This document shows positions 35,148-42,882 of a stretch of 64,000 bases of DNA, one piece after another. The stretch is taken from assembly GCF_002917105.1 (NCBI RefSeq), contig NZ_PQFZ01000017.1, positions 87,491-151,490 of the forward strand, given 5' to 3'. Each line of letters begins with the position of its first letter. Within the stretch, counting starts at the first letter, position 1. Origin of the DNA: Allobosea psychrotolerans. GTDB lineage: Bacteria; Pseudomonadota; Alphaproteobacteria; Rhizobiales; Beijerinckiaceae. Both the position numbers and the translations under genes were made by a program. The notes beneath the pieces were generated by a model. That model was not told where the DNA came from and did not search any database. It was given only the letters and a program-made list of their open reading frames with translations.

Positions 35148-36092
35148 ATGACATCGCCAGCACCGCTCTATCCGCACCGCCACCTCCTCGGCATCGAGGG
35201 GTTGTCCCATCTGGACATCGAGGCGCTGTTGGACAGGGCCGAGACCTATGTCGCGCTCTCCCGGCAGGTCGAAAAGAAGACGGCAACCCTGCGCGGCCGC
35301 ACCCAGATCAACCTGTTCTTCGAGCCCTCGACCCGGACGCAGGCCTCTTTCGAGCTTGCCGGCAAGCGGCTCGGCGCCGACGTCATGAACATGTCGGTCG
35401 CCTCCTCTTCGGTGAAGAAGGGCGAGACGCTGATCGACACCGCCGCGACGCTGAACGCGATGCGGCCCGATATCCTGGTGGTGCGCCATCATGCGGCCGG
35501 CGCGGTCAATCTCTTGGCCCGCAAGGTCGATTGCTCGGTGGTCAATGCCGGGGATGGCGCACATGAGCACCCGACACAGGCGCTTCTCGACGCGCTCACC
35601 ATCCGCCGCAACAAGGGCCGCATCGCCGGGCTGACGGTGGCGATCTGCGGCGATATCCTGCATTCGCGCGTCGCCCGCTCCAACATCATCCTGTTGAACG
35701 CGCTTGGCGCGAAAGTCCGCCTGATCGCACCCTCGACCCTGCTGCCTGCCGGCATCGAGCGCATGGGCGTCACGGTCTTCACCGACATGAAGAAGGGCTT
35801 GGAAGGCGCTGACATCGTGATGATGCTGCGCCTGCAGCTCGAACGCATGCATGGCGCGTTCGTGCCGTCTCCAAAGGAGTATTTCCGCTATTACGGCCTC
35901 GATCGCGACAAGCTCGACTCTGCCCAGCCGGACGCGCTCGTGATGCATCCAGGCCCGATGAATCGCGGTGTCGAGATCTCCTCCGAGGTCGCCGATGGCG
36001 CACAGTCCTTGATCCGCGAACAGGTCGAGATGGGCGTCGCCGTCCGCATGGCCGTACTCGATGCGCTCGCCCAGCACCTGCCGAATGGCTGA
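35148..36092 (+). CDS. pyrB: Aspartate carbamoyltransferase catalytic chain
   Basis: A 314-residue enzyme that makes carbamoyl-aspartate in pyrimidine synthesis. Carbamoyl-phosphate motif FFEPSTRTQASFE near residue 54, HEHPTQALLDA near 134, and HPGPMNRGVEI near the C-terminus. No regulatory PyrI is seen. It is followed closely by a small membrane protein and a PyrC-like protein, as in other alphaproteobacteria, where PyrB probably forms a complex with the PyrC-like partner. ATG 35148 is chosen; an upstream GTG at 35103 is not supported. Confidence 0.95.
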   Translation: MTSPAPLYPHRHLLGIEGLSHLDIEALLDRAETYVALSRQVEKKTATLRGRTQINLFFEPSTRTQASFELAGKRLGADVMNMSVASSSVKKGETLIDTAATLNAMRPDILVVRHHAAGAVNLLARKVDCSVVNAGDGAHEHPTQALLDALTIRRNKGRIAGLTVAICGDILHSRVARSNIILLNALGAKVRLIAPSTLLPAGIERMGVTVFTDMKKGLEGADIVMMLRLQLERMHGAFVPSPKEYFRYYGLDRDKLDSAQPDALVMHPGPMNRGVEISSEVADGAQSLIREQVEMGVAVRMAVLDALAQHLPNG

Positions 36093-36097
36093 GCGCA

Positions 36098-36340
36098 GTG
36101 GACATCGCCTTTGCCCTGCTGCTGAAGCTGATGCGCCGGGTCCGATACGTCTTCGTGGCGCTCTATCTCGTCGTCTCGGCCGGGTTTCTCTACGCCGAGC
36201 CGCGCTCGGGCTGGACCTGGTTCATCGTCGTCGCGGGCGCCGTTTTATGTCTGGCGTTCTGGGGGCTGGTGGGCTTCTGGACTTATGCTGTCGCGCACAG
36301 GCAGAGCCGTGACGGCAGGAATGGAACCGACCATGGCTGA
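36098..36340 (+). CDS. Small two-helix membrane protein between pyrB and pyrC
   Basis: 80 residues, GTG start 5 bases after the pyrB stop. Two membrane helices are clear (VFVALYLVVSAGFLYA and FIVVAGAVLCLAFWGLVGFWTYAV). Its end overlaps the pyrC-like start by 8 bases, so it is translationally coupled. I recognise no family. Confidence 0.6.
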   Translation: MDIAFALLLKLMRRVRYVFVALYLVVSAGFLYAEPRSGWTWFIVVAGAVLCLAFWGLVGFWTYAVAHRQSRDGRNGTDHG

Positions 36341-37637
36341 ACTTCAGGACATCGCGATCGTCAACGCCCGGCTCGTCGATCCGGCGACGGGGCGCGACGA
36401 GCGTGGTTCGCTTCTCATCCGGTCGGGCCTGATCGCGGACGTCATCTGGGGCGGCGCGCGCCCGGCCGTCGCGGAAGGCACGCAGTTGATCGATGCGGGC
36501 GGCCTGGTTCTGTCGCCGGGGCTGGTCGATCTGCGCGCCTTTCTCGGCGAGCCTGGAGCCGAATTCCGCGAAACGCTCGGCACCGGCTCGCAAGCCGCCG
36601 CTGCGGGCGGCGTCACAACGGTCGTCTGCCGGCCCGATACGGATCCGCCGATCGACGATCCCGCGATCATCGACTTCATCAAGCGCCGCGCTCGCGACAA
36701 GGCGATCGTCAATGTGCTGCCGTCGGCCGCCCTGACCAAGGGCATGCTGGGCAAGGAGATCACCGAGTTCGGCCTGTTGCTGGAAGCTGGTGCCGTGGCG
36801 TTCGGCGATGGCGCCAAGGCGGTCCGCAATCCGCAATTGCTGCGCCGGGCGATGATTTATGCCCGCGATTTCGACGCCCTGTTGATGAACCATGTCGAAG
36901 ATCCCGATCTGCGCGGTTCGGGCGTCATGAACGAGGGCGAATTCGCCAGCCGCAAGGGGCTGCCGGGCATCCCTCACGAGGCCGAGACCGTGATGCTGGA
37001 GCGCGACATCCGGCTCGCGCGGGCGACCGGTTCGCGCTACCACGCGGCGATGATTTCCTGCGCGGACTCGGTCGAACTGATGCGCCGGGCCAAGGCGTCG
37101 GGACTGCGCGTCACCTGCGGCGTCTCGATCAACAACCTGACGCTGAACGAGAACGATGTCGGGGACTATCGCACCTTCTGCAAGGTCTCCCCGCCCTTGC
37201 GCCACGAGCAGGAACGCCTCGCCATGGTCGCGGCGCTGGCCGAAGGCGTCATCGACGTCGTGGTGTCCGATCATGATCCCCAGGACGTCGAGACCAAGCG
37301 CCAGCCCTTTGCGGAAGCCGCCGACGGCGCGCTCGGCATCGAGACCTTGCTGCCGGCCGCGCTGCGCATGGTCCATGCCGGGCAGATCGGCCTCGCCGCG
37401 CTGCTGGCTTCGCTCTCGGCACGACCGGCCGGTCTGCTGGGCTTAGCCGGGGGCCGGCTTGCTGTGGGCGCGCCCGCTGATCTCGCCTTGTTCGATCCCG
37501 ACGCTCCCCATGTCGTCGACAAGCGCAAGCTCAAATCGCGCGCCAAGAACTCGCCCTTCGACGAGGCCAAGCTCGAAGGGCTGGTGCGCACGACGCTGGT
37601 CGCGGGCAGGGTGGTCTATCACGACGACGCGGTCTAA
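36333..37637 (+). CDS. Dihydroorotase-like PyrC' lacking the metal-binding HxH
   Basis: A 434-residue amidohydrolase of the class I dihydroorotase group. The usual HxH of strand 1 (DxHVHLREPG) reads LVDLRAFLGEPGAEFRE, and the His-bearing strand reads RYHAAMISCADS; only SDHDPQD is close to the norm. It is therefore probably not catalytic. In Pseudomonas a similar inactive PyrC' is needed to assemble aspartate carbamoyltransferase, and PyrB is next door here. A true PyrC would be expected elsewhere in the genome. ATG 36333 is chosen; ATG 36321 is an alternative. Confidence 0.85.
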   Translation: MAELQDIAIVNARLVDPATGRDERGSLLIRSGLIADVIWGGARPAVAEGTQLIDAGGLVLSPGLVDLRAFLGEPGAEFRETLGTGSQAAAAGGVTTVVCRPDTDPPIDDPAIIDFIKRRARDKAIVNVLPSAALTKGMLGKEITEFGLLLEAGAVAFGDGAKAVRNPQLLRRAMIYARDFDALLMNHVEDPDLRGSGVMNEGEFASRKGLPGIPHEAETVMLERDIRLARATGSRYHAAMISCADSVELMRRAKASGLRVTCGVSINNLTLNENDVGDYRTFCKVSPPLRHEQERLAMVAALAEGVIDVVVSDHDPQDVETKRQPFAEAADGALGIETLLPAALRMVHAGQIGLAALLASLSARPAGLLGLAGGRLAVGAPADLALFDPDAPHVVDKRKLKSRAKNSPFDEAKLEGLVRTTLVAGRVVYHDDAV

Positions 37638-37670
37638 GCTCTTGTTGTGGGCTGAGACGAGAGGGGCGGC

Positions 37671-38294
37671 ATGCCGGACTGGATGAATTTGGGCCTGTCA
37701 TGGCCCTCTCTCTGTGCGGCCCTCGCCATCGGCTACCTTCTCGGCTCGATTCCCTTCGGGATCATCCTGACGCGGCTGTCGGGCGGGCCGGATCTCCGCA
37801 GCATCGGCTCCGGCAATATCGGCGCGACCAATGTGCTGCGCACCGGCAACAAGAAGCTCGCAGCCCTGACGCTGGCCGGAGACATGCTCAAGGGCACGGC
37901 GGCGGTGCTGCTCGGCGCCTATCTCGTCGGCGGCAAGAGCGCCGCCCTGCTCGCCGGGTTCGGAGCCTTTCTCGGCCATCTCTTCCCGGTCTGGCTGCGC
38001 TTTCGCGGCGGCAAGGGCGTCGCCACCTATCTCGGTATCCTGATCGGGCTGAAATGGCCGATTGCCGTCACTTTTGCCGCGATCTGGCTCAGCGTAGCCT
38101 ATCTCAGCCGGTATTCCTCGGTCTCGGCGCTGCTGGCGAGCCTGCTGGCGCCGTTCCTGCTCTGGTTCTGGGCGCATGAATACCAGATGGCCGCCGTTAT
38201 GGCGCTGCTCACCGTGCTGCTCTGGTGCATGCACCGGGAGAACATCGCGCGGCTGCTCGGCGGCCGCGAAGGCAAGATCGGCCAAAAGGACTGA
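37671..38294 (+). CDS. plsY: Glycerol-3-phosphate acyltransferase PlsY
   Basis: A 207-residue membrane enzyme that acylates glycerol-3-phosphate from acyl-phosphate, the first step of phospholipid synthesis. About five membrane helices; motifs GSIPFGIILTR, SIGSGNIGATNVLRTGNK (active-site loop) and RFRGGKGVATYLG. It is 33 bases after the PyrC-like gene and 6 before dprA, likely one transcript. Confidence 0.95.
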   Translation: MPDWMNLGLSWPSLCAALAIGYLLGSIPFGIILTRLSGGPDLRSIGSGNIGATNVLRTGNKKLAALTLAGDMLKGTAAVLLGAYLVGGKSAALLAGFGAFLGHLFPVWLRFRGGKGVATYLGILIGLKWPIAVTFAAIWLSVAYLSRYSSVSALLASLLAPFLLWFWAHEYQMAAVMALLTVLLWCMHRENIARLLGGREGKIGQKD

Positions 38295-38300
38295 ACGGGC

Positions 38301-39509
38301 ATGGCTGGCGTCGCCCTCACCGATCGCCAGCGCCTGGACTGGCTGAGGCTGATCCGCAGCGAAAGCGTCGGTCCGCGCACCTTCCGCGCCTTGATGAACC
38401 GCTTCGGCGGCGCGGCTGCGGCGCTTGAAGCCCTGCCGGATCTCGCACGGCAGTCCGGCCGGACGCTGCGGCTCTGCACGGAGGCCGAGGCCGAGCGTGA
38501 GTTCGCGGCCTTGCAGCGTCAAGGCGGCCGTTTGATCGCCCTGGGCGAGGCGGCTTATCCGAAGCCCTTGCAGGCGATCGATTCGGCGCCGCCCTTGCTG
38601 GCGGTGATCGGGGCGGCCGACGCCCTGCTGCGGCCTTGCGTCGCGCTCGTCGGCTCGCGCAACGCCTCCGCCGCCGGACAGAAATTCACAGCCAGGCTAG
38701 CGCGCGATCTTGGCGAGGCGGGTTTCGTCGTGGTCTCCGGGCTGGCGCGCGGCATCGACACCGCAGCCCATGAAGCGAGCCTCAAGACCGGAACGATCGC
38801 CGTACTGGCCGGCGGTCTCGACGAGGTCTATCCGCCTCAGAATGAGCCATTGTTCCAGCGGCTTCTGGAGACCGGTGCCGGGATCAGCGAGATGCCGATG
38901 GGCTGGGCTCCGCGCGGGCGCGACTTTCCGCGCCGCAACCGGCTCGTCTCCGGTCTGTCATTGGGAACCGTGGTGGTCGAAGCGGCCCGCAAATCGGGCT
39001 CGCTGATCACGGCGCGCTTCGCCAATGAGCAGGGCCGGCAGGTTTTTGCGGTTCCCGGTTCGCCGCTCGATCCGCGCGCCGAGGGCGGAAACCACCTGAT
39101 TCGTGAGGGCGCGACGCTTTGCGCGGAAGCCGCTCACGTCATCGAGGCGCTGCTGCCGCTGGTCGAGTTCGACCAGAGGCCTGGCGGCGGAGCCGTGATG
39201 CGGGATGGCGCGGGAGAGGCTCCGCCTCAGGCGCTGTGGGACGAACTCGACCTGCCCGGGATTACGCCCGCGCCCAAGACGGAACTCCCGGCGGAGGCGG
39301 CCTGGCAGGACAAGGTCTTGCCGTCGCAGACGAGCGATCAGGGCATCAACCTGCTCGATCTGCTTGGTGCGGCGCCGATCTCGATCGACGATCTCGTTCG
39401 CGCCAGCGGCCGGTCCGCCCGCGACGTCAGCCGGGAGCTTCTGGAGCTGGAGCTTTCAGGCGCGGTTTTGCGGCAGCCAGGCGGCTTGCTGACGCGCCTG
39501 ATGACCTGA
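38301..39509 (+). CDS. dprA: DNA-processing protein DprA
   Basis: A 402-residue protein that loads RecA on single-stranded DNA during transformation. N-terminal SAM-like domain, then the Rossmann core: ALVGSRNASAAGQKF, VVSGLARGIDTAAHEASL, GGLDEVYPPQN and the PRRNRLVSGLS motif. The C-terminal winged helix (ISIDDLVRASGRSARDVSRELLELELSG) is present. Last gene of the pyrB-plsY block. Confidence 0.95.
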   Translation: MAGVALTDRQRLDWLRLIRSESVGPRTFRALMNRFGGAAAALEALPDLARQSGRTLRLCTEAEAEREFAALQRQGGRLIALGEAAYPKPLQAIDSAPPLLAVIGAADALLRPCVALVGSRNASAAGQKFTARLARDLGEAGFVVVSGLARGIDTAAHEASLKTGTIAVLAGGLDEVYPPQNEPLFQRLLETGAGISEMPMGWAPRGRDFPRRNRLVSGLSLGTVVVEAARKSGSLITARFANEQGRQVFAVPGSPLDPRAEGGNHLIREGATLCAEAAHVIEALLPLVEFDQRPGGGAVMRDGAGEAPPQALWDELDLPGITPAPKTELPAEAAWQDKVLPSQTSDQGINLLDLLGAAPISIDDLVRASGRSARDVSRELLELELSGAVLRQPGGLLTRLMT

Positions 39510-39535
39510 GGTGAGATCCTGTGGCGCGATGGCGG

Positions 39536-39742
39536 TCATTGATCGGGGCGGCAACGCTCGGTGTGGTCGCTCGCCTCCAGGCGCGTCAGTTCAAGGAAAT
39601 AGACCAGATGCCGCAGATCGGCGGCGCGCGCCATCGTGCCGAGTTCGATGAGCGGCAATTCGATATAGTGCGCGACCTCGAACTGGAGCTGGCGCTGCTC
39701 GGCGACGCAGCCATCGATCGCGCCTGCCCGCGCAGCCGCCAT
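39536..39742 (-). CDS. Small helical protein, paralogue of the upstream gene
   Basis: 68 residues. The core QRQLQFEVAHYIELPLIELG and then MARAADLRHLVYFLELTRLEA aligns with the product of the next gene upstream. The ending LVYFLELTRLEA matches a family of small Hyphomicrobiales proteins of unknown role that I know only by its pattern (LAYxLxMARxEA). Convergent with dprA. The ribosome site is weak, so expression is uncertain. Confidence 0.5.
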   Translation of the reverse strand: MAAARAGAIDGCVAEQRQLQFEVAHYIELPLIELGTMARAADLRHLVYFLELTRLEASDHTERCRPDQ

Positions 39743-39794
39743 GGCGGCTCGAGCTTTACGGCTCTTGCGCGGATGGCTTCCAGGAAGGGCTTGG

Positions 39795-40088
39795 CTAGGT
39801 TCGGCGCGTCATGTCCAGGAAATAGGCCAGGGTCTGCATATCGGCGGATTTGGCCATCCGGAGCAGTTCCGCGCTCATGCGCTCGATGTAGAGCAGGGTC
39901 GCCTGCTGCAATTCGGAGAGCTGCAGCTCTTCGGCGAGCATAGCGTGGGGCGAGGCGGAAGCGGCGGAGCGCGCTCTGCCGTGCACGGCGGTGCCGGAGC
40001 GTGGCAAGGTCGATCGTCCTCGCGGTATCATGGGTCTGAACCTCCGTGACCATACGCGCGATGTCGCGCGCGATATGGATTCCTCCAT
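39795..40088 (-). CDS. Small helical protein of unknown function
   Basis: 97 residues. The first half is basic and probably disordered; the second half is helical: MLAEELQLSELQQATLLYIE, then RMSAELLRMAKSADMQTLAYFLDMTRRT. It is a tandem paralogue of the following gene. The real start could be an internal Met (HAMLAEELQ), giving about 50 residues. Confidence 0.5.
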   Translation of the reverse strand: MEESISRATSRVWSRRFRPMIPRGRSTLPRSGTAVHGRARSAASASPHAMLAEELQLSELQQATLLYIERMSAELLRMAKSADMQTLAYFLDMTRRT

Positions 40089-40164
40089 ATGCTCGTCGCC
40101 CTATAAAAACGCAATCAATGCGTGTAGAATTGAAGACGCATATCCTGAATGCAGCAGAAGCCGC

Positions 40165-41088
40165 TCAGGTGAGGATGAGTACCGCCAGCGGCAGGGTGCC
40201 GAGCGCAAGCAAGGTCTGCATCGTCGTGATCTCGGCCATCAGCGGCGCATCACCGCCGAGATCGCGCGCCAGGAAATAGGCGGCCGTGGCGGTCGGGACG
40301 GCGGCGGCGACCACCGTCATCGTCAGGGCGGGGCCCGAGACGCCGAGCTGCCGCGCGAGCGTCCAGGCCAGCACCGGCATGACGACAAGCTTGAGTGCAA
40401 TGGCCAGGCCATGAGCGAGGCGGGGCTTGGCGAGGCGGCTCAGATCGAGCCCGGCCCCGACCACCAGCAGCCCGATGCCGAGCGCCGCGCGGCCCAGGAT
40501 GTCGAAATAGGTTGTGACCGCGACCGGGAGCAGCCACTGCAGCTGGTTGAGGATCAGCCCCAGCGCCGACGACCAGATGAAAGGGTTGAGCGCGACCGAG
40601 CGCACCGTTGCGCCTGGGCTCATCGGTAGCCCGTTGGCGTAGCGCGCCAGCACGACCACGCACAGCACGTTCAGCAGCGGGATCATCGCCGCTACCGCGA
40701 TCGCCATCATCGTCGCGCCGTCGCGTCCCAGGAGCCCGGAGGCGAGCGCCAGACCCACAAAGGTATTCCAGCGCACCGAGCCCTGGAAGATCGAGGTGAA
40801 GGCCGGCCCCTCGATCCCGAGACGCTGCAGCAGGGGGCGGCTCAACAGAAGAGCCGCTGCGACGCAGAGTATGGTCAGGATCAGGCTCAGGCCCATCGCC
40901 AGCACGGGCAGGCGGCTCAGATCGGCGAGGGCCAAGGTATGGATCACGACCGCTGGGAACAGCACCTGGTAGGTCAGGCGCTCGACGCCGCTCCAATGCG
41001 TCGCCGTGACGAAGCCCGCAGTCTTGAGGCTCCATCCCGTTGCGATCACCAGGAAGACGGCGACGAGGCTGTTGATCATCGGGCTCAT
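40165..41088 (-). CDS. AEC-family (auxin efflux carrier-type) transporter
   Basis: A 307-residue membrane protein with about ten helices in two repeats. The PF03547-type pattern is seen in VERLTYQVLFPAVVIHTLAL, SVRWNTFVGLALASGLLG and ALNPFIWSSALGLILNQLQW. Bacterial members export or import organic acids such as malate; the substrate here is unknown. It is monocistronic. ATG 41079 is an alternative start. Confidence 0.88.
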   Translation of the reverse strand: MSPMINSLVAVFLVIATGWSLKTAGFVTATHWSGVERLTYQVLFPAVVIHTLALADLSRLPVLAMGLSLILTILCVAAALLLSRPLLQRLGIEGPAFTSIFQGSVRWNTFVGLALASGLLGRDGATMMAIAVAAMIPLLNVLCVVVLARYANGLPMSPGATVRSVALNPFIWSSALGLILNQLQWLLPVAVTTYFDILGRAALGIGLLVVGAGLDLSRLAKPRLAHGLAIALKLVVMPVLAWTLARQLGVSGPALTMTVVAAAVPTATAAYFLARDLGGDAPLMAEITTMQTLLALGTLPLAVLILT

Positions 41089-41355
41089 GTCGCGGGCGGA
41101 TCCAGGTGACGGCAGCCGGTCACGGCGGGCTGGCGCGCCCGGAATCGGAACAAGCGGCCGAGACGCTCGTTGTTGAGACCGAGAGCATCGTCAAGGCGGG
41201 CCATTCTCCTGTCATGGCGATGAGGCCCGGACAAGGGCGCAGAGGAATGGGCGGCCTGCTGTCGCCGCAATACTGCCGCGATTGGTTCAGGCCGTGTTCA
41301 ATCCGGCGAGGGCATCTTGTGGATGCTGCTGCTGACCACCTCAGGAGATACCGAC

Positions 41356-41802
41356 ATGGCTTCCAAGAGGACTGTCTTGATCGCGGGCGTGACAGCTGCG
41401 GCTATCGCAGGTGCAGGGCTCGTGACGCCTGCCTTCGCAAGCGAGACACGACCGCGGGTCGATGCGCAGAGGCTCGACGCAGCCCCGGCCGAGTACAGCT
41501 ATTATCGCGGCTATCGTCGCGGTTGGCATGGCGGGCGCGGTGCGGCCGTCGCCGGCGCGGTCGGCCTTGGTGTTCTCGGCGCGGCGGCGATCGCCGCGAG
41601 CCGCCCGGCCTATGCCGATCCCTATTACGGCTATGACGACGGCTACACCGTTTATGCCCCGCGTCCCCAAGTCTATTACGAGCCGGCGCCGGTCTATGAG
41701 GCGCCGGTCTACGCTCCGCGCTATCGCTACTATCAAGGCGGCTACGACTCGGGCTATCGCTCCCGTAACGGAACGGTCGACCCGTCTCGCGGCGGTCGTT
41801 GA
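41356..41802 (+). CDS. Tyr/Gly-rich exported protein
   Basis: 148 residues with a signal peptide (MASKRTVLIAGVTAAAIAGA...AFA|SE) and a second hydrophobic Gly/Ala segment (AAVAGAVGLGVLGAAAIAAS). The rest is low-complexity and Tyr/Pro-rich (YYGYDDGYTVYAPRPQVYYE). Likely an envelope protein. ATG 41356 follows AGGAG at a normal distance. Confidence 0.72.
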   Translation: MASKRTVLIAGVTAAAIAGAGLVTPAFASETRPRVDAQRLDAAPAEYSYYRGYRRGWHGGRGAAVAGAVGLGVLGAAAIAASRPAYADPYYGYDDGYTVYAPRPQVYYEPAPVYEAPVYAPRYRYYQGGYDSGYRSRNGTVDPSRGGR

Positions 41803-41858
41803 CACACAGGCAGGCCCGGCCGGAAAGACCGGGGTGCCGAGATGATTTGGGGAATTCG

Positions 41859-42221
41859 ATGTCTTACGATCGCAAGGCGATATGGCTTTGCCTTGGCCTC
41901 GTCGTGTCCGCCATTGGCGGGGTCGGGTCGGCCTCGGCCCAGTATTATCGCGGCTATGACCGCGATCCCGATTATGATCGGCGCGACCGCTACGAGCGCA
42001 GGGATCGTTATGACCGGCGCGATGATTATCGCCGCGATGATCGCGGTGGCTACGATCAGGGCCGGCGCGGCTATGATCAAGGTCCCGGAGCACGTCCCGG
42101 TCCGGGCCGGGGCAACAGCAACCCTCTCGCCGGCATGAGCCTTGAGGACCAGAAGCGCGCCATCAAGAACCAGCGCGAGGCCGAGAAGAAGCTGATCAAG
42201 CGCGGGCTTCTCGGGCAGTGA
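41859..42221 (+). CDS. Exported protein with Arg/Asp/Tyr repeats
   Basis: 120 residues. Signal peptide to SASA|QYYR, then imperfect DRRDRYE/DRYDRRD repeats, then a basic helical tail (SLEDQKRAIKNQREAEKKLI). Highly charged and probably disordered in the periplasm. It follows the Tyr-rich gene by 56 bases and may share its transcript. No domain recognised. Confidence 0.68.
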   Translation: MSYDRKAIWLCLGLVVSAIGGVGSASAQYYRGYDRDPDYDRRDRYERRDRYDRRDDYRRDDRGGYDQGRRGYDQGPGARPGPGRGNSNPLAGMSLEDQKRAIKNQREAEKKLIKRGLLGQ

Positions 42222-42241
42222 ATCAGGCTCTTGAGCCCGCC

Positions 42242-42306
42242 TAGAGCCTTGTTTTATCGCTTTTTATTCACGCGAACCGGTGTCCACTTCGCTCGAAAAT
42301 GCTCTA
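42242..42306. repeat. Dispersed repeat, family B, copy 1
   Basis: Core TTCACGCGAACCGGTGTCC followed by ACTTCGCTCGAAAA, flanked by TAGAGC and GCTCTA inverted ends. It sits in the gap between convergent genes. Further copies: 43887-43956 and 62809-62913. Confidence 0.75.
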
Positions 42307-42828
42307 ACGCGCCGCGTCGGCTCCATCCGTCGCGGCGTCGTCATGTCCGCTATCCTCCGGTTCCATGCGCATCAACCGGTCGAGCGCGCCCTGCAGGATG
42401 TAGGCGGCAGCCATCTTGTCGACGACCTCGGCCCGCTTGGCGCGCGAGGCGTCGGCGAACAGCAAGGTGCGGGTGACGGCCATGGTCGACATGCGCTCGT
42501 CCCAATAGGCGACCGGCAGCGGTGTGAGTGGCGCCAGATTGCGCACGAAAGCGCGTGTCGACTGAACGCGTGGCCCTTCCGAGCCGTCCATGTTGAGCGG
42601 CAGGCCGATGATCAGCCCCGCGACGGCATGGCTCTGCGCGATCTTGAGCAGGGCCGCCGCATCGAGCCCGAACTTGACCCGGCGGATCGTCTCCAAAGGC
42701 GTCGCGATCTGCCGTTCGACATCGGACAAGGCCAGCCCGATCGTCTTGGTGCCGAGATCGAGCCCGAGCAGTCGGGCATGGTCGGGCAGGTCCAGGAAGG
42801 TTTCGAGCGGCACGACATTGCTAGACAT
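42304..42828 (-). CDS. ruvX: Putative pre-16S rRNA nuclease / Holliday junction resolvase RuvX
   Basis: A 174-residue RNase-H-fold protein of the YqgF family. GLDLGTKTIGLALSD supplies the first acidic residue, IIGLPLNMDGSEGPR and YWDERMSTMAV the second, and AEVVDKMAAAYILQGALD the last. It processes the 5' end of 16S rRNA. A Gly/Asp/Ala tail extends the C-terminus. Confidence 0.92.
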   Translation of the reverse strand: MSSNVVPLETFLDLPDHARLLGLDLGTKTIGLALSDVERQIATPLETIRRVKFGLDAAALLKIAQSHAVAGLIIGLPLNMDGSEGPRVQSTRAFVRNLAPLTPLPVAYWDERMSTMAVTRTLLFADASRAKRAEVVDKMAAAYILQGALDRLMRMEPEDSGHDDAATDGADAAR

Positions 42829-42882
42829 GCCACGGCCGGTAGCACGCGCCGCCCATCGAGGCGAGCGGCGCGTTCTATCCGC

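Noticed and set aside
41085..41270. Minus-strand 61-codon frame upstream of the AEC gene
   Set aside because: Short, basic, no ribosome site and no recognised domain; it covers the promoter region.
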